Shown: positions 47,601-57,420 of the stretch, piece by piece
Numbering within the stretch: the first letter of the stretch is position 1
Layout: each line of letters begins with the position of its first letter
Source: Enoplolaimus lenunculus
Taxonomy: Eukaryota; Nematoda; Enoplea; Enoplida; Thoracostomopsidae
NCBI GenBank assembly: GCA_030248215.1
Contig: JASANG010002566.1
Span: 62,001-126,000, forward strand
Length of the DNA: 64,000 nucleotides
Direction: 5' to 3'
Notes under the pieces: generated by a model
Database searches by the model: none
Told to the model about the DNA's origin: nothing
The model's input: the letters and a program-made list of their open reading frames with translations, nothing else
Position numbers and translations under genes: made by a program

Positions 47601-50600
47601 GGTTGCATTTGTTTTGTACGGTGTGAGCTTGTGACTTAGTAGAACAACAGGGTTAAGAGTATCGTAGTGGACGTGCGGAAAGCACCTAAACAAAGGAACT
47701 TTCGGCACATTCGGAGATTAATAAGGTCGGCAGCATAAGCATATTACTCGTTTACTTGCGTATTCGGTACTTGTGCTTTATTGAATATAGCTTTAACGTG
47801 GTGTTGGAAGGGAATAAAAAGGAAAACGACTGCGTTTACTGAATCAGAGCGATATAAGCGTCATTGGAATACGGACCTGAACGCGGAGTTGGTGGTTTCA
47901 ACCTATAGCCGAAATCACGAACTATTCACAGTTCCAACTGGTTAAGATGGGTGCTTCTTTAGGGGCCCCCATTCAAGTGGGGGTACAAGGGGTGGCTGCT
48001 CCGGCCCTATAAGTGACCTTGTCATTTATCATAAGAAATTTCTGATGGAGTGCCCTTACCACTGTTTGAAAAACAGCTTGAAAACCCCAATAAAACATAC
48101 ACTGTAAAAACGGGTTATCAAATTGACTCTCTCGGGAATAGGCTTTTCCTGACTACACAAACGGAGTCAAATTTGACTCCGCCAGAGTCAAATTCGATTC
48201 ACTGAATCGCTCAGTGAGTCCAATTTGACTCTGGCGGAGTCAAATTTGAGTCAGTTTGTGTAATCAGCAAAAGCCTGTTTCCGAGAGAGTCAGTTTGACT
48301 ACCCATTTTTTACAGTGTACCTGTAATAAATTTTTTCCGTTCGAAACACTGAATCAGCGGTAAGCATCGGATCAGGAACTGCGAGAACTTGAGTTTTGTA
48401 GCATGCGTCTTGTTGACTTTGGCGTTGAATTTGGTCCTGTTAAAGAAAAGGCCCAATGTATAAACAGGGCCGGAACAGTAGTATAAGCATAATACTAAAC
48501 CTAAGCCTAAGCGTAAGAAAGCCTATTCCTAAGCCTAAGCCTACACCTAAGTCTAAGCCTAAGCAAAAAAATTAGTTTAAAGTTATACTCTATAACAGTC
48601 CCGCCGAAACACGTTCCGGCCCTGTTCTATACATCGGCCAAGAAAAGAAACACGTTACCTACATACCAGAGTGCAACTGAAGGTGAAAAATACCGGAGCC
48701 GGAGGTCAACAAAACCGGCCGGAGCCGGAGCCAGAAGTCAAGCCGGAGGTGTGGCGAAATTAGATATATAGTTAAAATGACGGTTAATTTGTTAATTTTA
48801 GCAATATCTGTAAATGTGTTGTTAAATCGTTTGCTTTTACTCATTATTTTGCTACGAAATCCTGACAATGGTTTCCTCAAAATTCAGCCAAAACTTAAAA
48901 CGAACCATGCGAATCCTAATAAATCTTGTAAAACTTTGCAACAATTCACTACCCAAATTGAAAGCACCTCCGGCAAAAATTCTACCACAGCTGGAGGTCG
49001 ATTTTCTGCCGGAGCCGGAGGTCAACGTTCTGCCGGAGCCGGAGGCAGACCTCCGGTTGTAGCCTGCTACATACGAAAATTGGTGGAAAACTAGCACAGG
49101 TTATATGAGTACAAGTGCTAAAATTTTCAACTTGAAACTTAACGGGGACACAAAAACGGAATTTAACCTCTGCAGTGCGGTATTTAACGCGTCGTCTGCG
49201 GGAATGGTTTCGAACCTGCAGCACATATAAGTAATTATGTTGTAATTGTGTCGTCACTTTGTTAAGCAGCTTAAAAAGATGACAGTGGCCGACGGATAAC
49301 AGTATACTTCCGCTGTTCAAGCAAACTATATGACATGGTATAGCATTCTTTACACTGCAAAAAATGGTGAGTCAAATTAACTCTCTCCGAAATAGGCTTT
49401 TTCGGACGACACAAACTGAGCCAAATTCGACTTCGCCAGAGTTAAATTCGACTCAATGAGTGATTTTGTGAATCGAATTTGACTCTGGTGGAGTTGAATT
49501 GTGACTCAGTTTGTGTAGTCAGGAAAAGCCTATTTCGGAGACAGTCAATTTGACTCACCGTTTCTTGCAGTGTACATTCATTAACTTTTTGGAATTGATA
49601 TTGTCTTTTACAAAAGAATATACAACTTAACTGCGAAATTAACGGGCAGTATATGTACCGCGATACGATTCTATACTAAACCTGTAACTTTTTACAAATA
49701 TATATACATATACATAAACACACATATATAAAATGAAAACATCAACTGCATAGTATATTAATAATGTCAATGGCTCATATTCTCAAATGTGTGTAGCAAC
49801 TATCAGCAGTTATTAATAGGTTTTTAAACTCATCTGTTGCAGTTGCTGAACTCAAAATTGGAACAGAAGTAAGTAGATTAAATCAAATGCGAAAAATGTG
49901 CCTAATTTTGAGCCTCAGCATTCACTGGTTCAAAAGTTACAAGACCTATCATCAACTGGTAATAGGCGCTCAACACATTTGAGAATAACGGGTCAAGAAT
50001 CAAGGAACATACCAATTTCAATAGTGTACAAAACTCGTACACATCGCAAAATTGTGGTTTCATAAATTCTTGAGAAAACTCAAATCCAATTGGATGACCA
50101 GCAAACCGATTCCATACACCGAATTCTGAATCACTCCATTGTTGACCGCCAACAAGTGTACCGGTTCTTAAAATTTCAATCAAAATTTCAAGAATCAACC
50201 GTATTTACGCCCAGAGGCAGATTGTTCTTAACCCTTTCTCACATGAATTTTTCTATTTCCCCTGAGACATACTTTTATGCTAGGATTCGAACTCCAGTGA
50301 CTGGAGTGGGAGGCGTATACCATCACCACTCAGCTATAAGAGCTTGGCGCTCAAGCCCCCTAAAGCTTTAGACTAACTTTTTTGCTTAGGCTTAGGCTTA
50401 GGCTTAAGCTTAGGCTGAGGCTTAGGAATATGCTTATACTACGGTTCCGGTGCTGTTCTATGCATGGGCCAAAATTTCAACAAAACGTGACACCCTGCTC
50501 GAGTTCGAGTGTTATGCCCCTGTAGCTGAGTGCTCACGGTAAACATCTCGCGATTGACTGTCCGGGTTCGGATCATAGTTTAGTGTCGAGATGAAATTAA

Positions 50601-51414
50601 AACACGTTGGACTTCAAGTACTTTAGCAGGTTATTTTAAAGCTTGTAAGAGTTTCTGTTTTATTCTCTTTAAACAAATTTTCAGTTGCGATATAACTAAC
50701 TTATCCCTGCATAGACCCATGTCACTTTTAATCACTTTTCATTTGCCTACACTGTAAATTTCAATGAGTTGATTAATCAATTCATCTAGCGAGTGAGTTA
50801 CTTCTGACTTAATATCAGTAAACATAAACTAACTCTGAATTGAGTTTATTCTCACTCTGAGCTAAGTTGACTCTGGGTGGGTTGGTTAATTAACTATGAA
50901 TGAATTGAATCAATTCAAAATTCTGAGTTCTGATAGTCCTAACTCAGACTGAGTGATTCAACTCATTTTGAGTTAAAATCAACTCACTGAAATTTACAGT
51001 GTACGGTACTGCAATTGAGTAAGCATAGGGTGTAAGCTAATTTTTATTTATACTTAGGTTTAGGCTCCAGGCAAAACCTTAACCTAGCACAGCGGCTACA
51101 ACTTAGCCTAGTATCATTGGCATACATTGCATTTACTAACTCTGATTGAATAGCAGTTTAGTCGACGATAACAGTAATTAACCTGAAAATCAATTCGCTT
51201 ACTTTCGAACCATAATATCTGACACCCGATCCGGTCGGACTACTGAGCGTGGATTCCACGACACTGTTATAGAGCGTCCATTTTGCTTGTCCACCGTCAA
51301 CTCTAAGGGATCTGAGGCAGACGATATGATGCTTTGAGTAAGCGTTTCAGGGATTCCGATGGTAACCAGTAGGCAAATGAATAATAATTGCAACACAATC
51401 GATATCGTTGTCAT
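38650..51414 (-). CDS. Secreted or receptor-type protein with FN3- and Ig-like domains (seven 5' exons)
   Basis: Exons in gene order: 51414-51203, 50166-50013, 45259-45190, 44103-43951, 42557-42344, 39428-39210, 38841-38650. Every junction keeps phase, giving at least 404 residues. It starts with a signal peptide (ISIVLQLLFICLLVTIGIPE), then an FN3-like strand pair (SITVSWNPRSVV ... DIMVRKTG). Exons 3-4 look Ig-like (FSNWGSVYKCTF ... FIGLFKCKHRDD). Exon 5 has four cysteines (CLVRYELL, EPCYRF, LNCVSV, ENCLSI). Exons 6-7 form a good FN3 (KIKLTWSF, RTLTGYRVRLI, PTYVVQVCAIYN). It recalls cytokine-receptor or cell-adhesion ectodomains, but I see no WSXWS and cannot name it. Exons may be missing between 50013 and 45259. 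The 3' part is not found, though 30094-31548 is a candidate. Introns are full of MITEs. The exon 6 acceptor is weak (AAAAAAG). Confidence 0.6.
39456..39712. mobile_element. MITE, CACTGTAAATTCCAGTGAG family, next to exon 6 of the FN3/Ig gene
   Basis: The ends CACTGTAAATTCCAGTGAG and CATCTGAATTTGGAGTG are inverted. The flanks TAGCTTGCA and TAGCTTGTA look like a target duplication. It sits 27 bp upstream (in transcription direction) of the exon starting at 39428 and presents a TTTACAG acceptor-like end to it. Confidence 0.75.
39803..40000. mobile_element. Palindromic TA-flanked MITE with splice-like ends (copy 2)
   Basis: It starts CACTGCAAAAAATGGTGAGT and ends CACCATTTTTTCCAGTG. It is almost fully self-complementary and lies in an intron of the FN3/Ig gene. 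Confidence 0.85.
40078..41955. mobile_element. TTAGGC-array MITE split by a Harbinger-like element
   Basis: The left part runs from TGGCCTATGTTTACTTTTAG through TTAGGC arrays to TACGTTTAA. The right part resumes TAATTTACTGTTACGGCC and ends TTAAAAGTAACACAAGCC. Removing 40305-41926 restores the junction seen in intact relatives (CGCTTAATCTACTG). Confidence 0.8.
40305..41923. mobile_element. 1.6-kb PIF/Harbinger-like non-autonomous element with 77-bp perfect terminal repeats
   Basis: It starts TGCGTCATCCATTTTATCGT and ends with the exact reverse complement for about 77 bp. A 3-bp TAA duplication lies at 40302-40304 and 41924-41926, as in PIF/Harbinger. Inside are GGGAAATTGA-rich tracts and a roughly 120-bp direct repeat (41279 and 41395, AATTTCAACTTAGGAGGCCC). 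No transposase is seen, so it needs a helper. Confidence 0.85.
42045..42288. mobile_element. TA-flanked MITE, CACTCAAAATAATATT family
   Basis: It starts CACTCAAAATAATATTACTG and ends AATACTTTTTGTGCG between TA dinucleotides. A second copy is at 56327-56569. It is just downstream of FN3/Ig exon 5. Confidence 0.75.
42613..43833. repeat. 312-bp tandem array: TTAGGC MITE plus copied exon 5 acceptor
   Basis: The marker TTGGCTCATGTTTACTTT occurs at 42613, 42925 and 43237, and a diverged TTGGCCCATG at 43551. Each unit contains a TTAGGC-array MITE and, in the - strand sense, a polypyrimidine-poor stretch TTTAAACTTCAG followed by the first about 30 bases of FN3/Ig exon 5 (TTGATTTGGCGTTCGATATT). Units 1-3 look identical by eye, so the amplification is recent; unit 4 is diverged. 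Confidence 0.9.
44616..44820. mobile_element. TTAGGC-array MITE, CATGTATAGAACAGG family
   Basis: The ends GGCCCATGTATAGAACAGGG and GGCCCTGTTCTATGCATGGG frame TTAGGC units alternating with AATAGGCTCATCCATACGC. It is in an intron of the FN3/Ig gene. Confidence 0.8.
45777..46490. mobile_element. Long MITE, TTAAGCC(C)TATTCACACGTGCAAG family
   Basis: The ends TTAAGCCATATTCACGCGTG and TTGCACGTGTGAATAGAGCT frame about 700 bp with repeated CTTGCAGCTGCAA motifs. It is longer than the 282-bp copy at 53193. Confidence 0.7.
47040..48010. repeat. Unclassified GC-richer block starting with (TTG)n
   Basis: It begins with a TTGTTGTTGTTGTTG microsatellite and a hairpin GAGTTTGAGTGTC/GACACTCAAACT. A second hairpin follows (GGGGCTGG / CCAGCCCC). 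The remainder is about 45-50% GC and shows no coding pattern. It is probably a dispersed repeat of unknown class. Confidence 0.35.
48100..48317. mobile_element. Palindromic TA-flanked MITE (copy 3, diverged donor)
   Basis: It starts CACTGTAAAAACGGGTTATC and ends CATTTTTTACAGTG. The GTGAGT seen in the other copies is GTTATC here. Confidence 0.8.
48451..48640. mobile_element. TTAGGC-array MITE, CATGTATAGAACAGG family
   Basis: The ends are GGCCCAATGTATAAACAGGG and GGCCCTGTTCTATACATCGG, with GCCTAA units inside. Confidence 0.8.
48667..49066. mobile_element. hAT-type MITE, CAGAGTGCAACTGAAGG copy
   Basis: The ends are CAGAGTGCAACTGAAGG and CCTCCGGTTGTAGCCTG. The 8-bp duplication CTACATAC is at 48659-48666 and 49067-49074. 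GCCGGAGCCGGAG tracts lie near both ends. Confidence 0.88.
49353..49572. mobile_element. Palindromic TA-flanked MITE with splice-like ends (copy 4)
   Basis: It starts CACTGCAAAAAATGGTGAGT and ends CACCGTTTCTTGCAGTG, between TA and TA. Confidence 0.85.
50227..50360 (-). repeat. tRNA-derived SINE, second family
   Basis: On the - strand: A box TAGCTGAGTGGT, then CGCCTCCCACTCCAGTCACT, B box GAGTTCGAATCC, and a tail CTCAGGGGAAATAG ... GAGAAAGGGTTAA. The + strand copy is at 55634-55775. Confidence 0.7.
50365..50472. mobile_element. Half of a TTAGGC-array MITE
   Basis: Only the right half is present, ending GTGCTGTTCTATGCATGGGC. The left half seems to have been replaced by the SINE at 50227-50360. 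Confidence 0.6.
50512..50572 (+). repeat. tRNA-like SINE head, third type
   Basis: CCCCTGTAGCTGAGTGCTCA carries an A box and GTCCGGGTTCGGATCATAG a B box, about 30 bases apart. No full cloverleaf can be drawn. Confidence 0.4.
50750..51001. mobile_element. MITE, CACTGTAAATTTCAATGAG copy
   Basis: The inverted ends CACTGTAAATTTCAATGAG and CTCACTGAAATTTACAGTG lie between TA and TA. It lies in intron 1 of the FN3/Ig gene. Confidence 0.85.
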
Positions 51415-52091
51415 TGCGTAGACGTTAATGATTCTTCGTTGAATTATATAACAAATATTCGAGTTGCAATTGAAATTTGAACCAAAGTTGAATGCTTGCT
51501 GCTCAGAGGTAGTATCAAAATTCTAACGGTTAGTCTATTAAAATTACTTCAAATGAATATAACGCCAAGTTTACGTGTCGTTTTTTGAGTGAGTTAATAT
51601 TCTCACGTTGTTGTTGAATTTCAATTTAAAGTTTTGTTTCGACTATTTTTAAACAGTTGTTTTTAAGCAAATTTTGCATCGATTTAAAACAGGTATATGA
51701 GTTGACGCTTGTTAAGTTTAAGTGAATCATATACGTGTCAAGTTACTCAGCCTCACATGGCTGTAAATGGAAACACAGGTGAGTGAATTGCTCGGATATT
51801 GCGGTATTAATAATGGATATACAGCGAAATTTAAGAAAATCACTTTTAAATTACTTTATGACCAGCAGTTAGTAACCCAAGTAACAGTGTCATGACTCGA
51901 CTCAGGAGTGAGTCAGGCCATTGTTAAATAGTAAACTATGCAGGTTTTAAGTTACGAATTAGGTGTCCTGAAATGAATGATATTATAAAGACAGGCCTGT
52001 GGCCGATCATATTATGCCAGGGGCTACAAATTTTTCGAAGGGGCATGCGGTTAACATTTGATTTACATTACCTTACAAACGGGGTTAAATG

Positions 52092-52320
52092 TTGTGGCCA
52101 ATGTTACTTTTAAGGGCGTAACAGTAGATTGAGCGTATTCCTAAGCCTAAGCCTAAGCCCAAGCTTTGCAAAAATGTGTTCCTAAGCCTAAGCCAATGTG
52201 TTGCAAAAATGTGTTCCTAAGCCTAAGCCTAAGCCTAAGCAAAAAATGTAATCTAGAATCTAAACCTACACTTTTATAGACTCACCAGAAACCTGAACAC
52301 CCCTTAAACATAGGCAAAAT
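52092..52320. mobile_element. TTAGGC-array MITE, TTACTTTTAAGGGCGT family
   Basis: The left end is GGCCAATGTTACTTTTAAGG. The right end, CACCCCTTAAACATAGGC, is slightly decayed. GCCTAA arrays flank AAAAATGTGTTCC spacers. Confidence 0.7.
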
Positions 52321-52698
52321 TTTTCGTAAAAATTCCTTTGAAGCGGGCTACTTCTTGTCCCCACCTTCTGACTGCAGGCCCGGATACTTGAACGATTTTG
52401 ATACTTTGAATAAAAGTTATCCCAACCGTAAATCAAAGCAATGATGATTGCAAATTTCTTAAAATATTAAAGTTCGATTTTCAGATGGACTGAATAGGAC
52501 ATAAAACTGGTTTCAGATTTGAAATAATTTATTATTCAGATTAAAAAGATTAATATTAAAGAGAGAAAATTAACAACTGTGAATAAAAATTTATTTTGCT
52601 CATTTGGTCTTGAAATTCAGCGGTAAACTTTACGCCGATGAAACCGGCTAAAACAGTTTGGAACACTAAAAACTTAGGTTTGGTGGTATTAGCAAAAT

Positions 52699-52872
52699 GG
52701 CTCATGTATAAAACAGGGCCGGATCGTTTTCCGGAGGGACTATAATACAGTCTGTTTAAGCTTTAGACTAATTTTTTGCTTTTGCTTAGGCTTAGGCTTA
52801 CGCTTAGGCTTAGGCTTAGGGATATGCTTATACACTACTGTTCCGGCCCTGTTCCATAAGTACATGGGCCAG
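52699..52872. mobile_element. TTAGGC-array MITE, CATGTATAGAACAGG family
   Basis: The ends are GGCTCATGTATAAAACAGGG and GGCCCTGTTCCATAAGTACA, with TTAGGC units inside. Confidence 0.75.
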
Positions 52873-53192
52873 CAAAATTATACTTAAAATGCAATGCTTT
52901 CAATCCAAAAAAGACTGACACAGTACTCTTTGCTCATTTTCAAGTCTTGCAACTTTTATTTGGCACTCGGTTGTGTTGAAATATATTTTTCAATCCAATA
53001 CATTGTTTAATTTAGTAGTTTGAATCCATTCGTAGTAGAAATTTTGCGACCCGAACTGGTCCAAACGCAAAGCATAAAGATTTAAAAATTGCAACGCATT
53101 GGACGTTCACTGCGGTCTGGAACCGGCAGTTAACTGTTAGTTTGTTTCAAATTTAAAACAAAATGTTAAAATTTTGATAATTTTTATCAATT

Positions 53193-53474
53193 TTAAGCCC
53201 TATGCACACGTGCAAGTTTTTGCTGCTAGAACTCACAGCTGCATCTTGCACTTGTAAGTTTTGTCAAAAATCCGGTTCGAAAAACTCGCAGCTGCAAATG
53301 ATGCATTAAAAATCACAGCTAGGAACTTAGTTCACATGTATGAATAACCATTCAAGTTTACTGAATTTGTGGCAGCCGCTTTCTGATTGGCTGATGAAAA
53401 AATACAAGTTCTGCGCGCAATTTCCTGCTGCAAGTTCTCGCAACAAAAACTTGCACGTGTGAATAGCGCTTTAA
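53193..53474. mobile_element. Intact-looking short MITE, TTAAGCCC family
   Basis: The ends TTAAGCCCTATGCACACGTG and CACGTGTGAATAGCGCTTTA are inverted. It serves as the uninterrupted reference for the copy at 8847-9642. Confidence 0.8.
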
Positions 53475-54412
53475 AACATTTATTCTGCGACAACTAAACC
53501 TTTTTGTCGCCAAAACCGTTAAAATTTTACATAAGAACTTTCAGCAATAATCTACAACTGTTAAAGGATTGTATAAAGGACACTTAACGACCGAGATACG
53601 TACCTGCGCTAAAACGCATATATATGCTTAACATAAAATTTAAACTTAATAAATCTTGTTCAAAATATTGTGATACAATTGTAAGAAGATTGTTGTCTAA
53701 ATGTTTTTAGTTTTTAATTTAAACTATTTTCAAGATGACCAAAAAAGTAGGAAACATTTTCACTCGATGGCGGAGTCACAAATTTATGACGCGGGCGTTC
53801 TCACACGATATACAGCAGTGCAAACGCATGTAATTGAAAGCAAGTGAAAAGCCAAACGCAATTTTAGTGTTAAATCTTAAAACATCATTTTTGTTTTGAT
53901 TTGTCGGATTGGAAGCCGTGGCCTGGTTCCCCTTTCCATTCGGCTGTGTTTCGATCAATGATAAATATTCAAGTTAATCCGTATAAGTGTTACGATACTT
54001 GTAAAACGTTGAAATGACAACGTTTCAAACTCGAGACTAAAATGCGGGAAGAACGCACTTGAGAGGAACAAACGGACAACTGTGGTGTGTGTAGTTTTTG
54101 CCTCAAATGACGCATATTTAAACCTCAGACGCATCGTACGCTGAAACAGATAATTTTAGAAATGTCGTCAGATTAAAGAATAGTTTCACGTAGAATTTAC
54201 TATATAGAAAACTTGCAGAATCTCCAAACATAAATTGCTTACGGAATGTCGTATCATATGAGTTTCAGCTGGACACGAATGTAAATAAATTTTTCAATAG
54301 CATCTATTGTTTTTCTCTAACCTATAATCGAGGTTTTGTGTCATCTATTTTTTGTCTAAGCTGTAATTTGGCCCCGAGCCTTAGGGGAGCCGAGAGGAAC
54401 TCAACTCTTTTA

Positions 54413-54573
54413 CACTGCAAAAATGGTGAGTCAAATTGACTGTCTCCGAAATCGGCTTTGAACCGCTTAGTGAGTCCAAATTAACTCTGGCGGAGTCGTA
54501 TTTGATTCAGTTTGTGTAGTTCGTAATAGCCTATTTCGAAGAGAGTCAATTTGACTCACCATTTTTTGCAGTG
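54413..54573. mobile_element. Palindromic TA-flanked MITE with splice-like ends (copy 5, short)
   Basis: It starts CACTGCAAAAATGGTGAGTC and ends CACCATTTTTTGCAGTG. An internal deletion makes it about 55 bp shorter than its relatives. Confidence 0.85.
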
Positions 54574-54651
54574 TAGGTGGAACTCAACCCTTACCGAGAA
54601 AAATGTTGGCCGCTCCGGATAAGTTTTAATCTTGCTTGTAAGCTTGTTATT

Positions 54652-54948
54652 TCAACTTGATGCCTCTCCTAAAATTGTCTTGGCTTCCTCTAGCAGGCTG
54701 AGCTTGCTGTGATCCGGCTTACGAATAATACGACGTTTGGTTAATCTGTCAATTTGATTAATATTTACATGGTTCTTTTTCTGGCAATTAATCTGAATAG
54801 AATCAGGATTGACCTGTAAAGTGTTCATCATAGCCCCATTAACACTGCACAGTGAAAGCTTTGGATTTCGTTTCCGGCTGTTGTAGCTTTCCGTCGCGCT
54901 GGACACATTACTTATTATCAATTGTAAATATTGAAAGCGTCGTTGCAT
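54652..54948 (-). CDS. Open frame of uncertain status, 98 codons
   Basis: The frame starts MQRRFQYLQLIISN and ends RRIIRKPDHSKL ... EEAKTILGEASS. The lysine/leucine-rich C-terminus looks protein-like. No family, splice partner or poly(A) site was identified, and a long overlapping frame exists on the + strand. A short frame upstream on the same strand (about 55107-54982) begins MNSIRCNRCMQLADC. Confidence 0.25.
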   Translation of the reverse strand: MQRRFQYLQLIISNVSSATESYNSRKRNPKLSLCSVNGAMMNTLQVNPDSIQINCQKKNHVNINQIDRLTKRRIIRKPDHSKLSLLEEAKTILGEASS

Positions 54949-55633
54949 TTCAAATCAGGCCAAAATTATTGCGTGAATTTAAAAAAAAATTGAAATTTAG
55001 CATTCTACTGAAGGCCGATTCAAAAATCGTGTACGAATCCAGCGGCGAAAAGTATAATATCGAACAAACAAGCCCACACAATCGGCAAGTTGCATGCAAC
55101 GGTTACAACGGATTGAATTCATTTTTCAGCTTCAGTAACATTGCTAAAATAATTTTGGTGTACAGACGCAATACAGAAGTACATCCTCTACCCAAGTGCC
55201 CCGTTCAGAATACGCCCCTGACTCTTTAGCGGTTGCTGAACGTAAATTTAACTCTAAATTGCACTGATACGTGGGCGATAATTTAACGCCAATTTCGGTT
55301 AAATATCAAGTTATTGCATTTTACATAAAAGTTAGTGCTATACTGCAAAATGTTTTTGTGTTAAAATTTTGACGTAACGTGAAATATTCAAATAAAACGA
55401 CCAAATGACCAGGGCCGGCCGAAGAACGCTAGGCGTGGGGTTCCGCAAGAATTTCGGGGTGTGGGTCCCTTCCGACGATCAAAGTATTTTGTAGTTTTTT
55501 GTTTAACCTCTTCTCACATTGAGTTGCCTATAGGCAACTCAGCGCAGTGTATATACGGTAAATAATATATATCGCACCGTGTTTAACAATTGCAACACGT
55601 TATACATAGTACTAAATCACCACAAGACGTGAG

Positions 55634-55775
55634 AGCCCCCTCGGGCTCGAGCGTCAAGCTCCTATAGCTGATTGGTGATGGTATATGCCTCCCACTTCAG
55701 TCACTGGAGTCCGAATCTTAGCACAAAAGTAGGTCTCAGGGGAAATAGAAAATATTCATGTGAGAAAGGGTTAAA
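55634..55775 (+). repeat. tRNA-derived SINE, second family, + strand copy
   Basis: A box TAGCTGATTGGT, B box GAGTCCGAATCTTAG, and tail CTCAGGGGAAATAG. It is homologous to the reverse complement of 50227-50360 over about 130 bp. Confidence 0.7.
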
Positions 55776-56296
55776 ATCTTATAGTAGAATCTTCTCTTTG
55801 GGGTGCAACACCACGAAATGGCGGTATGGGAGATGGCAGTTCCGGCGCAGGCAAGCCGACTATTGAAAAATTGAAAAAATTTCTGCGATCTGAAAATATT
55901 TTTTCTTTCTTCCAGTAGCGAATCCTGAAATTTATGACTGAGACTCGTATATGTACTGAACGAAAACTGGCGAACAAAGCGAACGAGAAGCCAAACTCAA
56001 TTTTAGAGATAATTATCAATGCCAAATTAATATGGTTTTGTATCAGTTCGGTACGAAATTCGACACAAGGGTCACCTTCGAAATTTTATGAACAGAACAA
56101 AAGTAAACAAATATGTAAAATAGGAGGAACCTTATAATTTTTCATGAACATTTGTGTGCCAAGCGTTGCTCCCACTTCCCTCTGCTGGATCCGGTTCCGG
56201 TATCACTTTGCTAACCATCCGTCGCTGCGGCGCTGTTAAATGACTTCATACACTTTCAACCTACTCAGAATTGATTACAATTAGATGGTGCGATCG

Positions 56297-56730
56297 GCCC
56301 ATTTATAGAACAGGGCCGCAACAGTACACGCAAAAAGTATTTCTGAACTTATTCAGAAAAGTATTTTCTGCATCAAATCTGAAAATTTTTTCTACTATTT
56401 AAGACAATTTCTCTAAAAATGGCTGGAAAACGTTTATTTTCAGACTCTATTTCGAAACTTTTTTGAAAACGTTTCTGTGTGGCAGAAATACTTTTCAAGT
56501 GCACTTGCTAATTATGTTTCTTAAATGTAAGAAATTTTTTCTTAAATATCAGAAATATTATTTTGAGTGTAGTATAAGCATATTCCTAAGCCTAATCCTA
56601 AGCCTAGCCTAAGCGTATGGATGAGCCTATTCGTAAGCCTAAAGCCTAATCAAAAGATTAGTCTAAAGCGTAAACTGACTCTATTATAGCACCTCCGGAA
56701 AACGATCCGGCCCTGTTCTATAGATCGACC
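56297..56730. mobile_element. TTAGGC-array MITE carrying a nested TA MITE
   Basis: The outer ends are GGCCCATTTATAGAACAGGG and GGCCCTGTTCTATAGATCGA. The inner element at 56327-56569 (CACGCAAAAAGTATTTCTG / TATTATTTTGAGTG) is flanked by TA. Removing it plus one TA restores ACAGTAGTATAAGC, the sequence of intact relatives. Confidence 0.85.
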
Positions 56731-57199
56731 GTGCGATCTGGCTTATAGTCACATCATTATTTATATTCATTAAGGTCCGCCAATTAGAAAAAATAGAGTT
56801 AAGCAAATATAACGGTAAAAAGCGAATCTTTTGCAAAATTAAAGTTTTAAATTTTAAATCCGCCCGACAACCGCACCAACGAAAATTTCACTTCGCTTTA
56901 AAACGTAAAAACACCATAAACCTTAACTCATGTGTATGTCTGAACAACAGCTAACATATCTACAGCTGACAAACTTCTACTGATGCTGTAAATTGTTAGA
57001 ATTTCGGCGAATTCAAAACAAGCAACACAAGCGAAAATATTGTACAACTCAGTTTTTTGGAACCATAAGCTTGTAGCACTCTAGTTTGGTTGCCGGAGAG
57101 GGTACGGGGGTACTAAGCAGAATCGCATCCCTGAGATAAGTTTTGCTCGTATCCCGGAAAAAGTTTTATCGCAGCTTGTGAGTCGCGTTAAGTCAACTG

Positions 57200-57420
57200 G
57201 CCATTGTCAAGAACAGTGGCGGAACAGTATTATAAGCATATTACTAAGAGTATTATAAGCATATTACTAAGCTTAAGCCTAACCCTAAACCTAAGCGTAA
57301 GAATGAGCATATTCGTAAGCCTAAGCCTAAGCCAAGCGAAAAACTAGTCTCAAGTTTAAGCTTACTCTATTGCAGTCCCACAGAAAAACGTTCCACACCT
57401 GATGTTTACATGGACCAGTA
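57200..57420. mobile_element. TTAGGC-array MITE, AAAGAACAG family
   Basis: The left end is GGCCATTGTCAAGAACAG and the right end CACCTGATGTTTACATGGACC. A GTATTATAAGCATATTACTA block is duplicated near the left end. Confidence 0.65.

Noticed and set aside
48852-49320. Overlapping frames with SGSGR/AGAGG repeats as a silk- or collagen-like protein
   Set aside because: They translate the GCCGGAGCCGGAG ends of a hAT MITE with clear 8-bp duplications.
49843-49870. A 26-base + strand micro-exon between TTGCAG and GTAAGTAG
   Set aside because: Both splice motifs are good but no partner exon on the + strand was found; chance occurrence is likely.
55405-55480. Left end of a hAT element (CAGGGCCGGCCGAAG)
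   Set aside because: No matching right end or target duplication was found nearby.
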